Positions 21,021 to 31,775 are shown, counted from the stretch's first letter. The stretch: DNA of 64,000 nt from Pseudomonadota bacterium (GCA_020161665.1 JAIUPA010000004.1:54704-118703); one strand, 5' to 3'. Numbers and translations are program-made. The notes: a model not told the origin generated them from the sequence alone.

Positions 21021-21181
21021 GCGTGTTGCGAGTCCCGACAGCGTGTGCTAGACGGACCCCGAATTTATGGAAAAGGCGTGGCGCAAGCCGGGCCAATTTC
21101 AGGCAAAAATGCAACGAATTCAGAATCTTCCAAGTGCTCCCACGCAGGGTGTGCGGATTCTGGATGAAAATCAGGGAACTT

Positions 21182-21748
21182 TTGCCCGTGGCAGACACAT
21201 CCCCGCTCATTTCCGGTGTTGCCGAACGTTATGCGTCGTCGCTTTTCGAGCTGGCGCTTGAAGCTGGCAAGGTGGACGCGGTCAGCGCCGCGCTCAACGG
21301 TTTCGATGCCCTTATCGGCGAGAGCGAAGATCTGAAGCGTCTCGTGCAGAGCCCGGTGTTCTCCGCTGAAGATCAGGTCAATGCCATTTCGGCAATCGCC
21401 GACAAGCTGGGCGTTGATGCTCTCGTTGTGAACTTTCTGAAAGTGGTGGCGGGTAACCGTCGCCTTTTCGCTCTTCCTGGCATGATCAAGGCTTTTGCCC
21501 AGATCGCCGCTGCCCATCGCGGCGAGATCACTGCCGATGTCACGTCTGCTCATGCGTTGACCGCTGAGCAGGAAACTGAATTGAAGGCGGCGCTGAAGAG
21601 CGTGACCGGCAAGGACGTGACGCTCGCCGTCACGGTTGACCCGGCGATCCTCGGTGGTCTGATCGTTAAGGTCGGGTCGCGTCAGATCGACACGTCTCTT
21701 CGCACCAAACTCTCTACCCTTAAGCTTGCACTGAAAGAGGTTGGCTGA
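21182..21748 (+). CDS. atpH: ATP synthase F1 delta subunit
   Basis: This is the OSCP-like stator subunit that joins F1 to the peripheral stalk. It is 188 residues from a TTG start at 21182, giving [22 protein letters not shown], which matches the N-terminus of rhizobial AtpH. AGGGA lies only 4 bp upstream of that codon; the GTG at 21188 and the ATG at 21164 are alternatives. The C-terminal [26 protein letters not shown] is diagnostic. Its TGA overlaps the atpA ATG by one base, so translation is coupled. It heads the F1 operon; F0 genes are not in the window. Confidence 0.94.
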   Translation: MPVADTSPLISGVAERYASSLFELALEAGKVDAVSAALNGFDALIGESEDLKRLVQSPVFSAEDQVNAISAIADKLGVDALVVNFLKVVAGNRRLFALPGMIKAFAQIAAAHRGEITADVTSAHALTAEQETELKAALKSVTGKDVTLAVTVDPAILGGLIVKVGSRQIDTSLRTKLSTLKLALKEVG

Positions 21749-23277
21749 TGGATATCCGCGCCGCGGAAATTTCCGCAATTCTGAAAGATCAAATCAAAAA
21801 TTTCGGCAAAGAGGCTGAAGTCTCCGAAGTCGGCCAGGTGCTTTCCGTCGGTGACGGTATTGCTCGTGTGTACGGTCTCGACAACGTTCAGGCCGGCGAA
21901 ATGGTCGAGTTCCCGGGCGGCATCCGCGGCATGGCGCTCAACCTTGAAGCCGACAACGTCGGCGTCGTTATCTTCGGTGCTGACCGCAGCATCAAGGAAG
22001 GCGACATCGTCAAGCGTACCGGCGCCATCGTGGACGTTCCGGTCGGTCCGGAACTGCTCGGCCGCGTCGTTGACGCGCTCGGCAACCCGATCGACGGCAA
22101 GGGCCCGATCAACGCTTCGCGCCGTTCGCGCGTTGACGTGAAGGCTCCGGGCATCATTCCGCGCAAGTCGGTTCATGAGCCGATGTCCACGGGTCTCAAG
22201 GCTATCGACGCCCTGATCCCGGTTGGTCGCGGCCCGCGCGAGCTTGTGATCGGCGACCGCCAGACCGGCAAGACCGCCATCATTCTCGACACGTTCCTGA
22301 ACCAGAAGCCGATCCACGACAATGGCCCGGACAAGGACAAGCTGTTCTGCGTCTACGTCGCCGTCGGCCAGAAGCGTTCGACCGTTGCCCAGTTCGTGAA
22401 GGTGCTCGAAGAGCGCGGCGCTCTGCCGTACTCGATCGTGATCGCCGCAACGGCTTCCGATCCGGCTCCGATGCAGTATCTGGCTCCGTTCACCGGCTGC
22501 GCCATGGGCGAATACTTCCGTGACAACGGCCAGCACGCCCTGATCGGTTATGACGACCTTTCCAAGCAGGCTGTTGCCTACCGTCAGATGTCGCTTCTGC
22601 TGCGTCGTCCGCCGGGCCGCGAAGCTTACCCGGGTGACGTGTTCTATCTGCATTCGCGTCTTCTTGAGCGCGCTGCAAAGATGAGCGACGAAAACGGTGC
22701 CGGTTCGCTGACGGCTCTGCCGGTCATCGAAACGCAGGGCAACGATGTGTCCGCGTTCATTCCGACCAACGTGATCTCGATCACCGACGGCCAGATCTTC
22801 CTTGAAACCGACCTGTTCTATCAGGGCATCCGTCCGGCCGTTAACGTCGGTCTGTCGGTGTCGCGCGTTGGTTCCTCGGCTCAGATCAAGGCCATGAAGC
22901 AGGTTGCCGGCTCGATCAAGGGTGAACTCGCCCAGTATCGTGAAATGGCCGCCTTCGCCCAGTTCGGTTCCGACCTTGACGCCTCCACGCAGCGCCTGCT
23001 GAACCGTGGTGCCCGTCTGACGGAACTCCTGAAGCAGCCGCAGTTCTCGCCGCTGAAGACGGAAGAACAGGTTTCGGTGATCTTTGCCGGTGTGAACGGT
23101 TACCTCGATAAGCTGCCGGTCGCGCAGGTTGGCAAGTTCGAGCAGGGTCTGCTCAACTACCTCCGCACGGAAGGCAAGGCTATCCTCGACGCGATCCGTA
23201 CGGACAAGGCCATCTCTGACGACACGAAGGGCAAGCTCAAGGCTGCGCTCGACTCGTTCGCCAAGAATTTCGCCTGA
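21748..23277 (+). CDS. atpA: ATP synthase F1 alpha subunit
   Basis: This is the non-catalytic nucleotide-binding subunit of the F1 hexamer. It is 509 residues, full length. Walker A GDRQTGKT is at 169-176, with the family block [22 protein letters not shown] and the arginine-finger region [13 protein letters not shown]. It overlaps atpH by one base and is followed 25 bp later by atpG. Confidence 0.99.
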   Translation: MDIRAAEISAILKDQIKNFGKEAEVSEVGQVLSVGDGIARVYGLDNVQAGEMVEFPGGIRGMALNLEADNVGVVIFGADRSIKEGDIVKRTGAIVDVPVGPELLGRVVDALGNPIDGKGPINASRRSRVDVKAPGIIPRKSVHEPMSTGLKAIDALIPVGRGPRELVIGDRQTGKTAIILDTFLNQKPIHDNGPDKDKLFCVYVAVGQKRSTVAQFVKVLEERGALPYSIVIAATASDPAPMQYLAPFTGCAMGEYFRDNGQHALIGYDDLSKQAVAYRQMSLLLRRPPGREAYPGDVFYLHSRLLERAAKMSDENGAGSLTALPVIETQGNDVSAFIPTNVISITDGQIFLETDLFYQGIRPAVNVGLSVSRVGSSAQIKAMKQVAGSIKGELAQYREMAAFAQFGSDLDASTQRLLNRGARLTELLKQPQFSPLKTEEQVSVIFAGVNGYLDKLPVAQVGKFEQGLLNYLRTEGKAILDAIRTDKAISDDTKGKLKAALDSFAKNFA

Positions 23278-23302
23278 TCCGATCAAGCCAGGACGTTAAG
23301 CG

Positions 23303-24178
23303 ATGCCTTCACTAAAGGACCTAAAAAACCGGATCGCCTCCGTTAAGGCGACGCAGAAGATCACCAAGGCGATGAAAATGGTCGCCGCGGCGAAGCTGCG
23401 TCGTGCTCAGGAGGCCGCCGAGGCTGCCCGCCCGTATTCGCAGCGGATGGGTGCGGTGCTTGCAAACATCGCGGCAACGATTGGCGCTGACGACGGTGCT
23501 CCGCGCCTGATGACCGGCACCGGCAAGGACGACGTGCATATGCTCGTCGTCTGCACCGCCGAGCGTGGTCTGTGCGGTGGCTTCAACTCCCAGATCGCGC
23601 GTTTTGCGCGCGATCATGCCCGCCAGCTGATCCGTGACGGCAAGACCGTCAAGATCTTCTGCGTTGGCAAGAAGGGCTACGATATCCTGCGTCGCGAATT
23701 CGCTTCGCTGATCATCGAGAAGATTGAACTTCGTGATGTCCGCAAGGTCGGCTTCGAGAATGCCGATGCGATCGGTCGCAAGATCATCGCTCGCTTCGAG
23801 AATGAAGAGTTTGACGTCTGCACCCTGTTCTATTCCGAGTTCAAGTCGGTGATCAGTCAGGTTCCGACGGCTCTGCAGCTTATCCCGGCGATTGCTCCGG
23901 CAGCGGGTGAAAGCGATGCGGGCGCACTCTATGAATACGAGCCGGATGCCGGTGCGATCCTCAGCGATCTGATCCCGCGCAACCTTTCTGTTCAGGTCTT
24001 CCGCGCTCTGCTCGAGAATGTCGCAGGTGAAATGGGTGCCAAGATGAGCGCGATGGATAACGCCACGCGCAACGCTGGCGAAATGATCCATAAGCTGACG
24101 CTTTCCTACAACCGTCAGCGTCAGGCCCAGATCACCAAGGAACTCATTGAAATCATTTCGGGCGCCGAGGCGCTCTGA
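23303..24178 (+). CDS. atpG: ATP synthase F1 gamma subunit
   Basis: This is the central rotor shaft of F1. It is 291 residues. The N-terminal coiled helix [35 protein letters not shown] and the C-terminal helix [29 protein letters not shown] are present. The Rossmann-like middle contains [11 protein letters not shown]. It sits between atpA and atpD with short gaps and is cotranscribed. Confidence 0.98.
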   Translation: MPSLKDLKNRIASVKATQKITKAMKMVAAAKLRRAQEAAEAARPYSQRMGAVLANIAATIGADDGAPRLMTGTGKDDVHMLVVCTAERGLCGGFNSQIARFARDHARQLIRDGKTVKIFCVGKKGYDILRREFASLIIEKIELRDVRKVGFENADAIGRKIIARFENEEFDVCTLFYSEFKSVISQVPTALQLIPAIAPAAGESDAGALYEYEPDAGAILSDLIPRNLSVQVFRALLENVAGEMGAKMSAMDNATRNAGEMIHKLTLSYNRQRQAQITKELIEIISGAEAL

Positions 24179-24184
24179 GGTTAA

Positions 24185-25648
<1,464 letters not shown>

Positions 25649-25662
25649 TCCTCAATCGGAAA

Positions 25663-25686
25663 GGGCGCGTTCGCCGCGCCCTTTTT
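25663..25686 (+). terminator. Terminator-like hairpin between atpD and atpC
   Basis: GGGCGCG (25663-25669) pairs perfectly with CGCGCCC (25675-25681) around TTCGC, followed by TTTTT. It has the full form of an intrinsic terminator but lies inside the operon, 30 bp before atpC. It may attenuate epsilon-subunit expression. Confidence 0.75.
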
Positions 25687-25715
25687 CCCTTCCGCAAATG
25701 AAGAGTTAATTCGTC

Positions 25716-26120
25716 ATGGCTGACAGCTTCAATTTCGAACTCGTGTCTCCCGAGCGTCTGCTGGTTTCGGAACAGGCCAGTGAAGTGGTCATTCCGGCGA
25801 CGGAAGGCGAGATGACGGTCATGGCCCGTCACGCTCCGACGATGACGACGCTCAATCCGGGTGTCGTTGCGGTCAAGACCGCAGCTGGCAAGGCTGAGAA
25901 GTACGTTGTCCTGGGCGGTTTTGCCGATATCGGTGCCAATGGCCTGACGGTGCTGGCCGAATCCGCAACGCCGGTTGCCGATTTCAACAAGGATATCCTG
26001 CAGGCTCGTATCGAGGCTGCGCAGAAGGAACTTGCTGCAGAGCAGGATCACGAAAAGCGCGGCAGCATCGAAGCGTTCCTCGCAGCGCTGACGCATTTGA
26101 ACGGCGCGATTATCGCCTGA
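25716..26120 (+). CDS. atpC: ATP synthase F1 epsilon subunit
   Basis: This is the rotor subunit that couples gamma to the c-ring and inhibits ATP hydrolysis. It is 134 residues. The N-terminal beta-sandwich has the typical FELVSPERLLVS...ATEGEMTVMARHAPTMTTLNPG pattern, and the short helical C-terminal hairpin is AELEAAQKEL-like (RIEAAQKELAAEQDHEKR). It is last in the operon; a terminator follows the stop. Confidence 0.97.
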   Translation: MADSFNFELVSPERLLVSEQASEVVIPATEGEMTVMARHAPTMTTLNPGVVAVKTAAGKAEKYVVLGGFADIGANGLTVLAESATPVADFNKDILQARIEAAQKELAAEQDHEKRGSIEAFLAALTHLNGAIIA

Positions 26121-26143
26121 TCCAAAGGCTGGAATTCGATTGC

Positions 26144-26175
26144 AAAAGCCGTCCGGGCAACCGGGCGGCTTTTTT
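26144..26175 (+). terminator. Intrinsic terminator of the atp operon
   Basis: AAAGCCGTCCGG (26145-26156) pairs with CCGGGCGGCTTT (26161-26172; one G-T pair) closing a GCAA tetraloop, then continues into a T-run to 26175. Twelve pairs and the tetraloop make it strong. The A-run on the left side would also let it act on the minus strand, downstream of the tRNA. Confidence 0.9.
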
Positions 26176-26262
26176 GCATGGGGACGCGGCTTCATGCGCA
26201 AGACGCACGCTTGTTCTGAAGCGCGGATAATCTGAAGCCGAGTGATCATGGGGGGAGGGTGA

Positions 26263-26339
26263 TGGTGATCCCGACGCGATTCGAACGCGTGACCCCCAGA
26301 TTAGGAATCTGGTGCTCTATCCTGCTGAGCTACGGGACC
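26263..26339 (-). tRNA. tRNA-Arg (anticodon CCU)
   Basis: The minus strand reads as a complete 77-nt tRNA with encoded CCA. The acceptor arms GGTCCCG and CGGGATC pair. The D-arm contains AGCTCAGCAGGATAGAGC. The anticodon stem CCAGA/TCTGG encloses TTCCTAA (anticodon CCT, reading AGG), and the T-arm contains GTTCGAATC. The gene reads towards the atp terminator. Confidence 0.97.
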
Positions 26340-26351
26340 ACTTCACCGGCA

Positions 26352-26380
26352 CTCATACAAAAGGCGGGGCTGTAAGCCAA
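26352..26380 (-). promoter_or_regulatory. Promoter of tRNA-Arg(CCU)
   Basis: On the minus strand TTGGCT (26380-26375) and TATGAG (26357-26352) are 17 bp apart. This places transcription start about 6 nt before the mature 5' end of the tRNA. Confidence 0.6.
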
Positions 26381-26401
26381 GCCATTTGTTCTCGGCACCG
26401 G

Positions 26402-27568
26402 CTAATCTGTCAGCCGCTGTTCGGCCAGCCGCACCCAATAGGAAATGCCCTGAGCGATGATGTCGTCATTGAAATCATAGGCCGGGTTGTGGAGGCCTGC
26501 GCTGTCACCATTGCCGATGAAGATGAACGCGCCCGGACGCTTCTTCAGCATGAAGGCGAAGTCTTCGCCCGCCATGGACGGGGCGACCGCCGGATCGACA
26601 TTGGCCGGGCCGACGATGTCGCGTGCCACCGCAAGGGCGTGATCATAACCGCTGTCGTGGTTGATCGTGACCGGGCATTTGCGTTCGTAGTCGAGTTCCA
26701 CCGTGGCCCCATGGGCGGCGGCAATGCCTTCCACGATCTGGCGAAGGCGTTCCTGTGTCATGTCCTGTACGGCCTCATTGAGGCTTCGGACCGTTCCGGC
26801 AATCAGCGCTTCCGGCGGGATGACATTGTGCGAGGACCCGGCCTGGAACTTGGTGACCGAGACGACAACCGCCTCAAGGGGGGCGACATTGCGCGCGGCA
26901 ATCATCTGCAGGTTCGAGACGATCTGCGCGCCGATGGCGATCGGATCAATCGTGCGGTGCGGCTGGGCCGCATGGCCGCCACGGCCGGAAATCCGGATCG
27001 TGAACTTGTCCGGCGCGGCCATGATGGCACCGCGGCAGATGGCGAACTGACCTGCGGGTATGCCCGGCATATTGTGCATGCCGTAGACTTCATCAATGCC
27101 AAAACGCTCCATCAGGCCGTCTTCAACCATCGCCAGAGCGCCCGCGCCCCCTTCTTCGGCGGGCTGGAAGATCAGCGCGATGCGGCCGTTGAAATTACGG
27201 GTCTCGCTGAGATAACGGGCGGCACCGAGCAGCATGGCGGTGTGGCCATCATGCCCGCAAGCATGCATGCGGCCTTCGATCTTCGATGCCCAGGGTTTTC
27301 CGGTGACTTCCTCAACGGGCAGCGCATCCATATCGGCACGCAGGCCAATGGTGCGTCCCGTTTCGCTGCCGCGACCCTTGATGATGCCGACAACGCCGGT
27401 CTGGCCAATGCCGGGCACGATTTCATCGACGCCGAATTCCTTCAGCTTTTCAATGATGAAGGCTGCCGTGTCATGAACATCATAGAGAATTTCGGGGTGT
27501 TCATGGAGATGGTGGCGCCAGGCGGTGACTTCGTCCTGAAGTTCGGCGGCGCGGTTGAGAATGGGCAT
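26402..27568 (-). CDS. M20 family amidohydrolase (hippurate/N-acyl-amino-acid hydrolase type)
   Basis: This is a zinc-dependent amidohydrolase of the M20D group, 388 residues. Metal and catalytic residues are visible in GLRADMDALPV, HACGHDGHTAMLLGAARYL, FQPAEEGGAGAL and the C-terminal SMAGEDFAFML. The lid-domain motif GRGGHAAQPHRTIDP is also present. The natural substrate is an N-acyl amino acid or similar and cannot be fixed from sequence. The ATG at 27568 is preferred (MPILNRAAELQ, with AGGAA upstream); the in-frame extension to 27676 is basic and not family-like. It is divergent from the DD-carboxypeptidase gene. Confidence 0.93.
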   Translation of the reverse strand: MPILNRAAELQDEVTAWRHHLHEHPEILYDVHDTAAFIIEKLKEFGVDEIVPGIGQTGVVGIIKGRGSETGRTIGLRADMDALPVEEVTGKPWASKIEGRMHACGHDGHTAMLLGAARYLSETRNFNGRIALIFQPAEEGGAGALAMVEDGLMERFGIDEVYGMHNMPGIPAGQFAICRGAIMAAPDKFTIRISGRGGHAAQPHRTIDPIAIGAQIVSNLQMIAARNVAPLEAVVVSVTKFQAGSSHNVIPPEALIAGTVRSLNEAVQDMTQERLRQIVEGIAAAHGATVELDYERKCPVTINHDSGYDHALAVARDIVGPANVDPAVAPSMAGEDFAFMLKKRPGAFIFIGNGDSAGLHNPAYDFNDDIIAQGISYWVRLAEQRLTD

Positions 27569-27735
27569 CATCTGTTCCTGAATGCTGGCGGAAATTGATC
27601 GGAATCGCTTCCTCCGACTACACAGTTTGCGCCGTAGAATTGACCTAATCAATCGTCTTTGCCATTGCTTGGCCACATAGGGTAAATATCCCGCGTCGAT
27701 ATTCGATTTTCAAGACATTGCCGAAGGGGCAGATC

Positions 27736-28866
27736 GTGTTCACATCAAGTTTCCGTTCGTTCACAGCATTTCTTATGACCGGAGTGCTGGCCACGGGGAG
27801 CGTGGTCGCAGGCGCAGGGCCCGCGTCGGCCAATCCGCACATTCTGGTTGACGTCGCGTCGGGTCAGGTGATCGAGCATGAGGAGGCCTTCCGCAAATGG
27901 TATCCCGCCTCGCTCACCAAGCTGATGACCGCCTATGTGACGTTCCGGGCGCTGAAGGCGGGCAAGCTTTCGCTGCAATCGCCGGTCACCATGTCGCCGA
28001 AGGCGGCCAACGCTGCCCCGTCCAAGACCTTCTTCCGCGCTGGCGCGCAGGTGACGGTCGACAATTCGCTGAAGCTTCTTCTGGTCAAGTCGGCCAATGA
28101 CATCGCGGTCGCACTGGCTGAAGCCGTTGGCGGCTCGCAGGATGCGTTTGTCGGCATGATGAACGCGGAAGCGGCGCGCATCGGCATGAGCGACACGCAT
28201 TTCGTCAACCCGAACGGCCTGCCCGCCAAGGGGCAGTATACGACGGCGCGCGATCTGGCCGTGCTGGCTGTGACAATCAAGCGGGAATTCCCCGAATATG
28301 CCTCCTATTTTGCACTGGAAGGAGTCGATACCGGCAAGAAGACCTATGGCAACTACAACATGCTGATTGGTCGCTTTGACGGTGCGGATGGCATGAAGAC
28401 CGGCTTTATCTGCGCTTCGGGCTTCAATCAGGTTTCATCGGCGACGCGCAACGGTCGCACCGTGGTCTCGGTCGTGCTCGGGGCGGAAAGCCTTGCGGGC
28501 CGCACGGAACGCTCTGCCGACCTGCTGCAGAAAGGTCTGACGGCCCAGAAGGGCGTTGGCACGCTCGCCAAGCTTGCTCCCTACGGCGAACAGGGCACGC
28601 AGGCGGTGGATATCAGCAACGAGATCTGCAATCCGCAGGCCGCCAAGGTGCGCTCTGAAGGACGCGATGATGCGGGCCGCATGATCATCAAGTCGCCCTT
28701 CGTGCATGAGCTTGGTCGCGACCCGGTCTATTCCTTTGCGGGCGTCATTCCGGGAACCGAGCCGCCGCCACCGCCGCCGGCCGACAAGAAGAAGAAGGCC
28801 GACAAGGACCAGAAGAAGCCGGTGAAAAAGCCTGCGGCTGAAAACACATCCGCAAAGGCAAACTGA
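27736..28866 (+). CDS. D-alanyl-D-alanine carboxypeptidase (DacA/PBP5-like)
   Basis: This is a serine peptidase of the S11 family that trims the terminal D-Ala from peptidoglycan stem peptides in the periplasm. It is 376 residues from a GTG at 27736 with AAGGGGC 7 bp upstream, and the first 33 residues form a signal peptide ending near ASA. Active-site motifs are S59-x-x-K62 (SLTK), S119-A-N121 and K221-T-G223. The C-terminus is a low-complexity Pro/Lys tail (PPPPPPADKKKKADKD) after the SPOR-free core. The COG0523 GTPase gene starts 3 bp after its stop, so the two are translationally linked. Confidence 0.92.
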   Translation: MFTSSFRSFTAFLMTGVLATGSVVAGAGPASANPHILVDVASGQVIEHEEAFRKWYPASLTKLMTAYVTFRALKAGKLSLQSPVTMSPKAANAAPSKTFFRAGAQVTVDNSLKLLLVKSANDIAVALAEAVGGSQDAFVGMMNAEAARIGMSDTHFVNPNGLPAKGQYTTARDLAVLAVTIKREFPEYASYFALEGVDTGKKTYGNYNMLIGRFDGADGMKTGFICASGFNQVSSATRNGRTVVSVVLGAESLAGRTERSADLLQKGLTAQKGVGTLAKLAPYGEQGTQAVDISNEICNPQAAKVRSEGRDDAGRMIIKSPFVHELGRDPVYSFAGVIPGTEPPPPPPADKKKKADKDQKKPVKKPAAENTSAKAN

Positions 28867-28869
28867 CCC

Positions 28870-30060
28870 ATGCAGGCGCGTATTCCGGTTTCCATTGTGA
28901 CGGGCTTTCTTGGTGCGGGAAAGTCGACACTGATCAATCGCCTGCTCAAGGACCCGGCGATGCGCGACGCTGCCGTGATCGTCAATGAGTTCGGCGATGT
29001 GGGCATCGACCATCTGCTGGTCGAATCCTCCGGTGATAGCGTGATCGAGCTATCGGACGGTTGCCTGTGCTGCACCATGCGGGGCGACCTGATCGATACG
29101 CTGGGCGAATTGATGGACCGGATGCAGACCGGAAAGCTGCGCCCCCTGAAGCGGATCGTGGTGGAAACCACCGGCCTTGCCGATCCGGCTCCCGTCATGC
29201 AATCGGTCATGGGTCATCCGGTGCTGATCCATAATTTCGAGCTGGATGGCGTGGTGACGCTCGTCGATGCTGTGAATGGGTTTGCAACGCTCGATGCACA
29301 CCCTGAATCGGTGCGTCAGGCGGCGGTCGCCGACCGTCTCGTTCTGTCCAAAATGTCGATGGCGGATGGCGCAACCCGCGCCGAACTCAAGGCCCGGCTG
29401 CGGGCATTGAACCCGCGCGCTTTGATCTCGGATGCCGAAAGCGAAGGGGCGGACGCCGTCGCGTGGCTGTCGAACGGTCTTTATGACCCCGAAACCAAGC
29501 TTCCCGATGTGCAGCGCTGGCTTCGGGAAGAGGCCGCGCATGACGAGCACGATCACCACCATCATGACCATGACCACGAGCATGGGCCTGATTGCGGCTG
29601 TGGCGGACATCATCACGACCATCACCATGATCATGATCATGGGCATGGGCATGGTCATGAGGGGCACCGCCACCATCGGCATGCCGATGACATTCGCTCG
29701 TTCTCAATCCTGCATGACAAGCCGATTGATCCCATGGCGGTCGAGATGTTTATCGATCTCTTGCGTTCGGCCCATGGGGACAAGATGCTGCGGATGAAGG
29801 CCGTGGTGCAGACGAGTGATCGCCCGGACAAGCCGCTGGTGCTTCACGGTGTGCAAAGCATCTTCCACCCGCCGGTGCGGCTTGCGGCCTGGCCCGATCC
29901 GTCGGACAAGCGCTCGCGCCTCGTGCTCATCACCAAGGGGTTGCCGGAAGCTTTCGTGCGGGATCTCTTCGCGGCGTTTACCAGTCAGCCCGGCATTGAC
30001 CGCCCCGACCATGCGGCGCTCTCGGAGAGCCCGCTGTCGGTTCCCGGTCTGAAATTCTGA
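28870..30060 (+). CDS. COG0523 (CobW/ZNG1-like) GTPase with histidine-rich metal loop
   Basis: This G3E-family GTPase has 396 residues and is a likely zinc metallochaperone or insertase. Walker A GFLGAGKST is at 12-20. The metal motif C65-x-C67-C68 is in DGCLCCTM. A very histidine-rich loop spans about 224-271, with two extra cysteines at 242 and 244 (DCGCG). The CobW C-terminal domain follows. The usual NKxD/SKxD guanine motif reads SKMS, a departure. It sits 3 bp behind a DD-carboxypeptidase gene, so it may serve an envelope or zinc-stress role. It is not linked to cobalamin genes here, so a cobW name is not justified. Confidence 0.9.
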   Translation: MQARIPVSIVTGFLGAGKSTLINRLLKDPAMRDAAVIVNEFGDVGIDHLLVESSGDSVIELSDGCLCCTMRGDLIDTLGELMDRMQTGKLRPLKRIVVETTGLADPAPVMQSVMGHPVLIHNFELDGVVTLVDAVNGFATLDAHPESVRQAAVADRLVLSKMSMADGATRAELKARLRALNPRALISDAESEGADAVAWLSNGLYDPETKLPDVQRWLREEAAHDEHDHHHHDHDHEHGPDCGCGGHHHDHHHDHDHGHGHGHEGHRHHRHADDIRSFSILHDKPIDPMAVEMFIDLLRSAHGDKMLRMKAVVQTSDRPDKPLVLHGVQSIFHPPVRLAAWPDPSDKRSRLVLITKGLPEAFVRDLFAAFTSQPGIDRPDHAALSESPLSVPGLKF

Positions 30061-30078
30061 TCGGCCCAGCCGCGCTTC

Positions 30079-30315
30079 TCAGCCCTTGCGGATCAGGAAG
30101 CGATGGCCATCGCCCGATGTTTCGGATGTGAGAAGCGTGTGCCCATCTTCGCGGCACATGTGGGGAATGTCGATGACGGCCAACGGATCGGTCGTCTCGA
30201 CCCAAAGCTCTGTCTGTGACGGCAGGGCGGCCAATTTTTTCCGGGTGCGTAAAACGGGAAGGGGGCATTTCAGCCCCCTCAGATCGTAAATCGCCGGATG
30301 ATCCGTCCTGCTCAC
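30079..30315 (-). CDS. tusA: TusA-family sulfurtransferase
   Basis: This is a small (78-residue) sulfur-relay protein. The signature is YDLRGLKCPLPVLRTRKKL with the sulfur-carrying Cys. The GTG start at 30315 overlaps the TGA of the upstream lipoprotein gene (GTGA). A longer GTG start at 30336 is also in frame but extends into that gene. TusA proteins deliver sulfur for tRNA thiolation, molybdenum cofactor or other pathways; no partner genes are adjacent. It converges with the COG0523 gene. Confidence 0.88.
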   Translation of the reverse strand: MSRTDHPAIYDLRGLKCPLPVLRTRKKLAALPSQTELWVETTDPLAVIDIPHMCREDGHTLLTSETSGDGHRFLIRKG

Positions 30316-31616
30316 TGCTTGGCCCAGAATTTCCACAGCGGCGGCTTTTGCGCGGCCACTTGCGTGGTCGGAGCCGGTGTGGCTTGCGCCTCTGCAGCGG
30401 CCATAATAGCGGCACGATGCGGGTTCGGGATGGGAACGGGAATGCCGGTTGCGCCAGCAGGCATGGCGGTTGTTGCAGCCGTTGGTGCCGTAGCGCTCGC
30501 CACGAGGCTCTGCTGGGCCGCTGCGACCGCTGCGGCGGTTGCCGCCGGTGCCGGGGTAATGGCCGCGGTTGCCGTCGGTTCAGGAATCTTGATGGCGCGA
30601 CCGCCGGGCTTGGTCGGGTCAAACTCGTCAATATCCACCAGACGGCCGGCCTTCAGGGCGGAGCCGGTCGGCGCGAAGGCGAGGTCCTTGCCGCGACGCT
30701 GATCGGCCACAAGGGCCTTGCGCTCGGCCTCGCTCGGATCATACCAAGCGACATCCTCGTATTTCTGCAAGGCCTTGGAATAGGCCGCTTCATACATCTT
30801 GTTGTAATTCGAAAGGGCCGCGGACAGTGCCGGCGGGGTCGTCATGGCGGGGCAAGCGCCCACCGGATTGAACGGACCGGCGGCCTGCTGGTTGAAGACG
30901 TAACGCTTGCCGCAGACATTGACGTCCGGCGGGCGCTTGGTCACTTCAAAATTGTCGTAGCCTTCCTTCAGCATCTTCCAGAATTCGAAGTGCTCGCTGT
31001 GGCGGTGGCGGGCCATGTTTTCGGCCGTCATGCGGAAGGGATAGGCCTGAAGCTGGATCGTATCCTGACCGCCCTTGAAGGCGTCGCGGGCAAAGGCCCA
31101 GATTTCGAGGATCTGCGCGTCGGTCATCGAGTAGCAACCCGAGGACGAGCAGGCGCCATGGATCATCAGGTTGGTGCCATTGCGGTTATTGGCCGCGTCA
31201 TAGCGGTTCGGGAAGCCCGTGTTGATGGCCAGAAAATACTGCGAATACGGGTTCAGGTTGCCGCGCGACAGCGGGTAGAAGCCTTCCGGGGCCTGACGGT
31301 CGCCTTCCTTCACCTTCGGACCGAGACGGCCCGACCAGGCGCAGATGCGGTAATCCTTGACCTTTTCGAAACGGTTGTCGGTGCGCGCCTTCCAGATCTC
31401 CAGAACGCCTTCTTCCTTGAAGATGCGAATGGTAATCGGCGACGTGCGCTCCATGCCCTTCGCCTTCATCTCGGCAACGATCCGGTCGGGAAGGGGCTGT
31501 TCGGTCTTGTTCTTGACGTTCTTCACGTAGCCGGGATCGATCGCATCCAGCGAGTCGTTGCAGCCGGTCAGCAGCAGCGCTGTCAGGGGAAGGAGTGCAA
31601 GAAATTTCATGCGCAT
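30312..31616 (-). CDS. YafK/DpaA-type L,D-transpeptidase-fold lipoprotein
   Basis: This 434-residue protein has a lipobox L16-T17-G18-C19 and a YkuD/L,D-transpeptidase domain whose active site reads MIHGACSSSGCYSMTD (His and Cys). This wording is closest to the YafK group; E. coli YafK (DpaA/LdtF) cuts the Braun lipoprotein from peptidoglycan. After the catalytic domain the last 110 residues are Ala/Pro/Thr-rich and low in complexity. The start at 31616 (MRMKFLALL) or the internal ATG at 31610 is possible. The tusA start overlaps its stop, so they are coupled. Confidence 0.88.
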   Translation of the reverse strand: MRMKFLALLPLTALLLTGCNDSLDAIDPGYVKNVKNKTEQPLPDRIVAEMKAKGMERTSPITIRIFKEEGVLEIWKARTDNRFEKVKDYRICAWSGRLGPKVKEGDRQAPEGFYPLSRGNLNPYSQYFLAINTGFPNRYDAANNRNGTNLMIHGACSSSGCYSMTDAQILEIWAFARDAFKGGQDTIQLQAYPFRMTAENMARHRHSEHFEFWKMLKEGYDNFEVTKRPPDVNVCGKRYVFNQQAAGPFNPVGACPAMTTPPALSAALSNYNKMYEAAYSKALQKYEDVAWYDPSEAERKALVADQRRGKDLAFAPTGSALKAGRLVDIDEFDPTKPGGRAIKIPEPTATAAITPAPAATAAAVAAAQQSLVASATAPTAATTAMPAGATGIPVPIPNPHRAAIMAAAEAQATPAPTTQVAAQKPPLWKFWAKQ

Positions 31617-31775
31617 TGTGAATGCCCGGTCATAGTTTCAGTGCGGCGCGCCGTTCTTTATCACTGTCGGCTCGTTAAGCAAACATAACGCAAGCACGTT
31701 CACAAAAACTTAACTATGCGAGGGCGGCTGCATCAAGGTGTTCCTAAGCAGCGAATGAAGCGCATTTATGACGAA

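Noticed and set aside
27569..27735. Zur-type operator for the COG0523 GTPase operon
   Set aside because: No convincing AT-rich dyad of the expected type is visible in the divergent gap.
30216..31688. Plus-strand open frame of 490 codons opposite the YafK-type lipoprotein
   Set aside because: It covers the lipoprotein gene and its Ala/Pro tail in reverse; no recognisable domain and no ribosome site.
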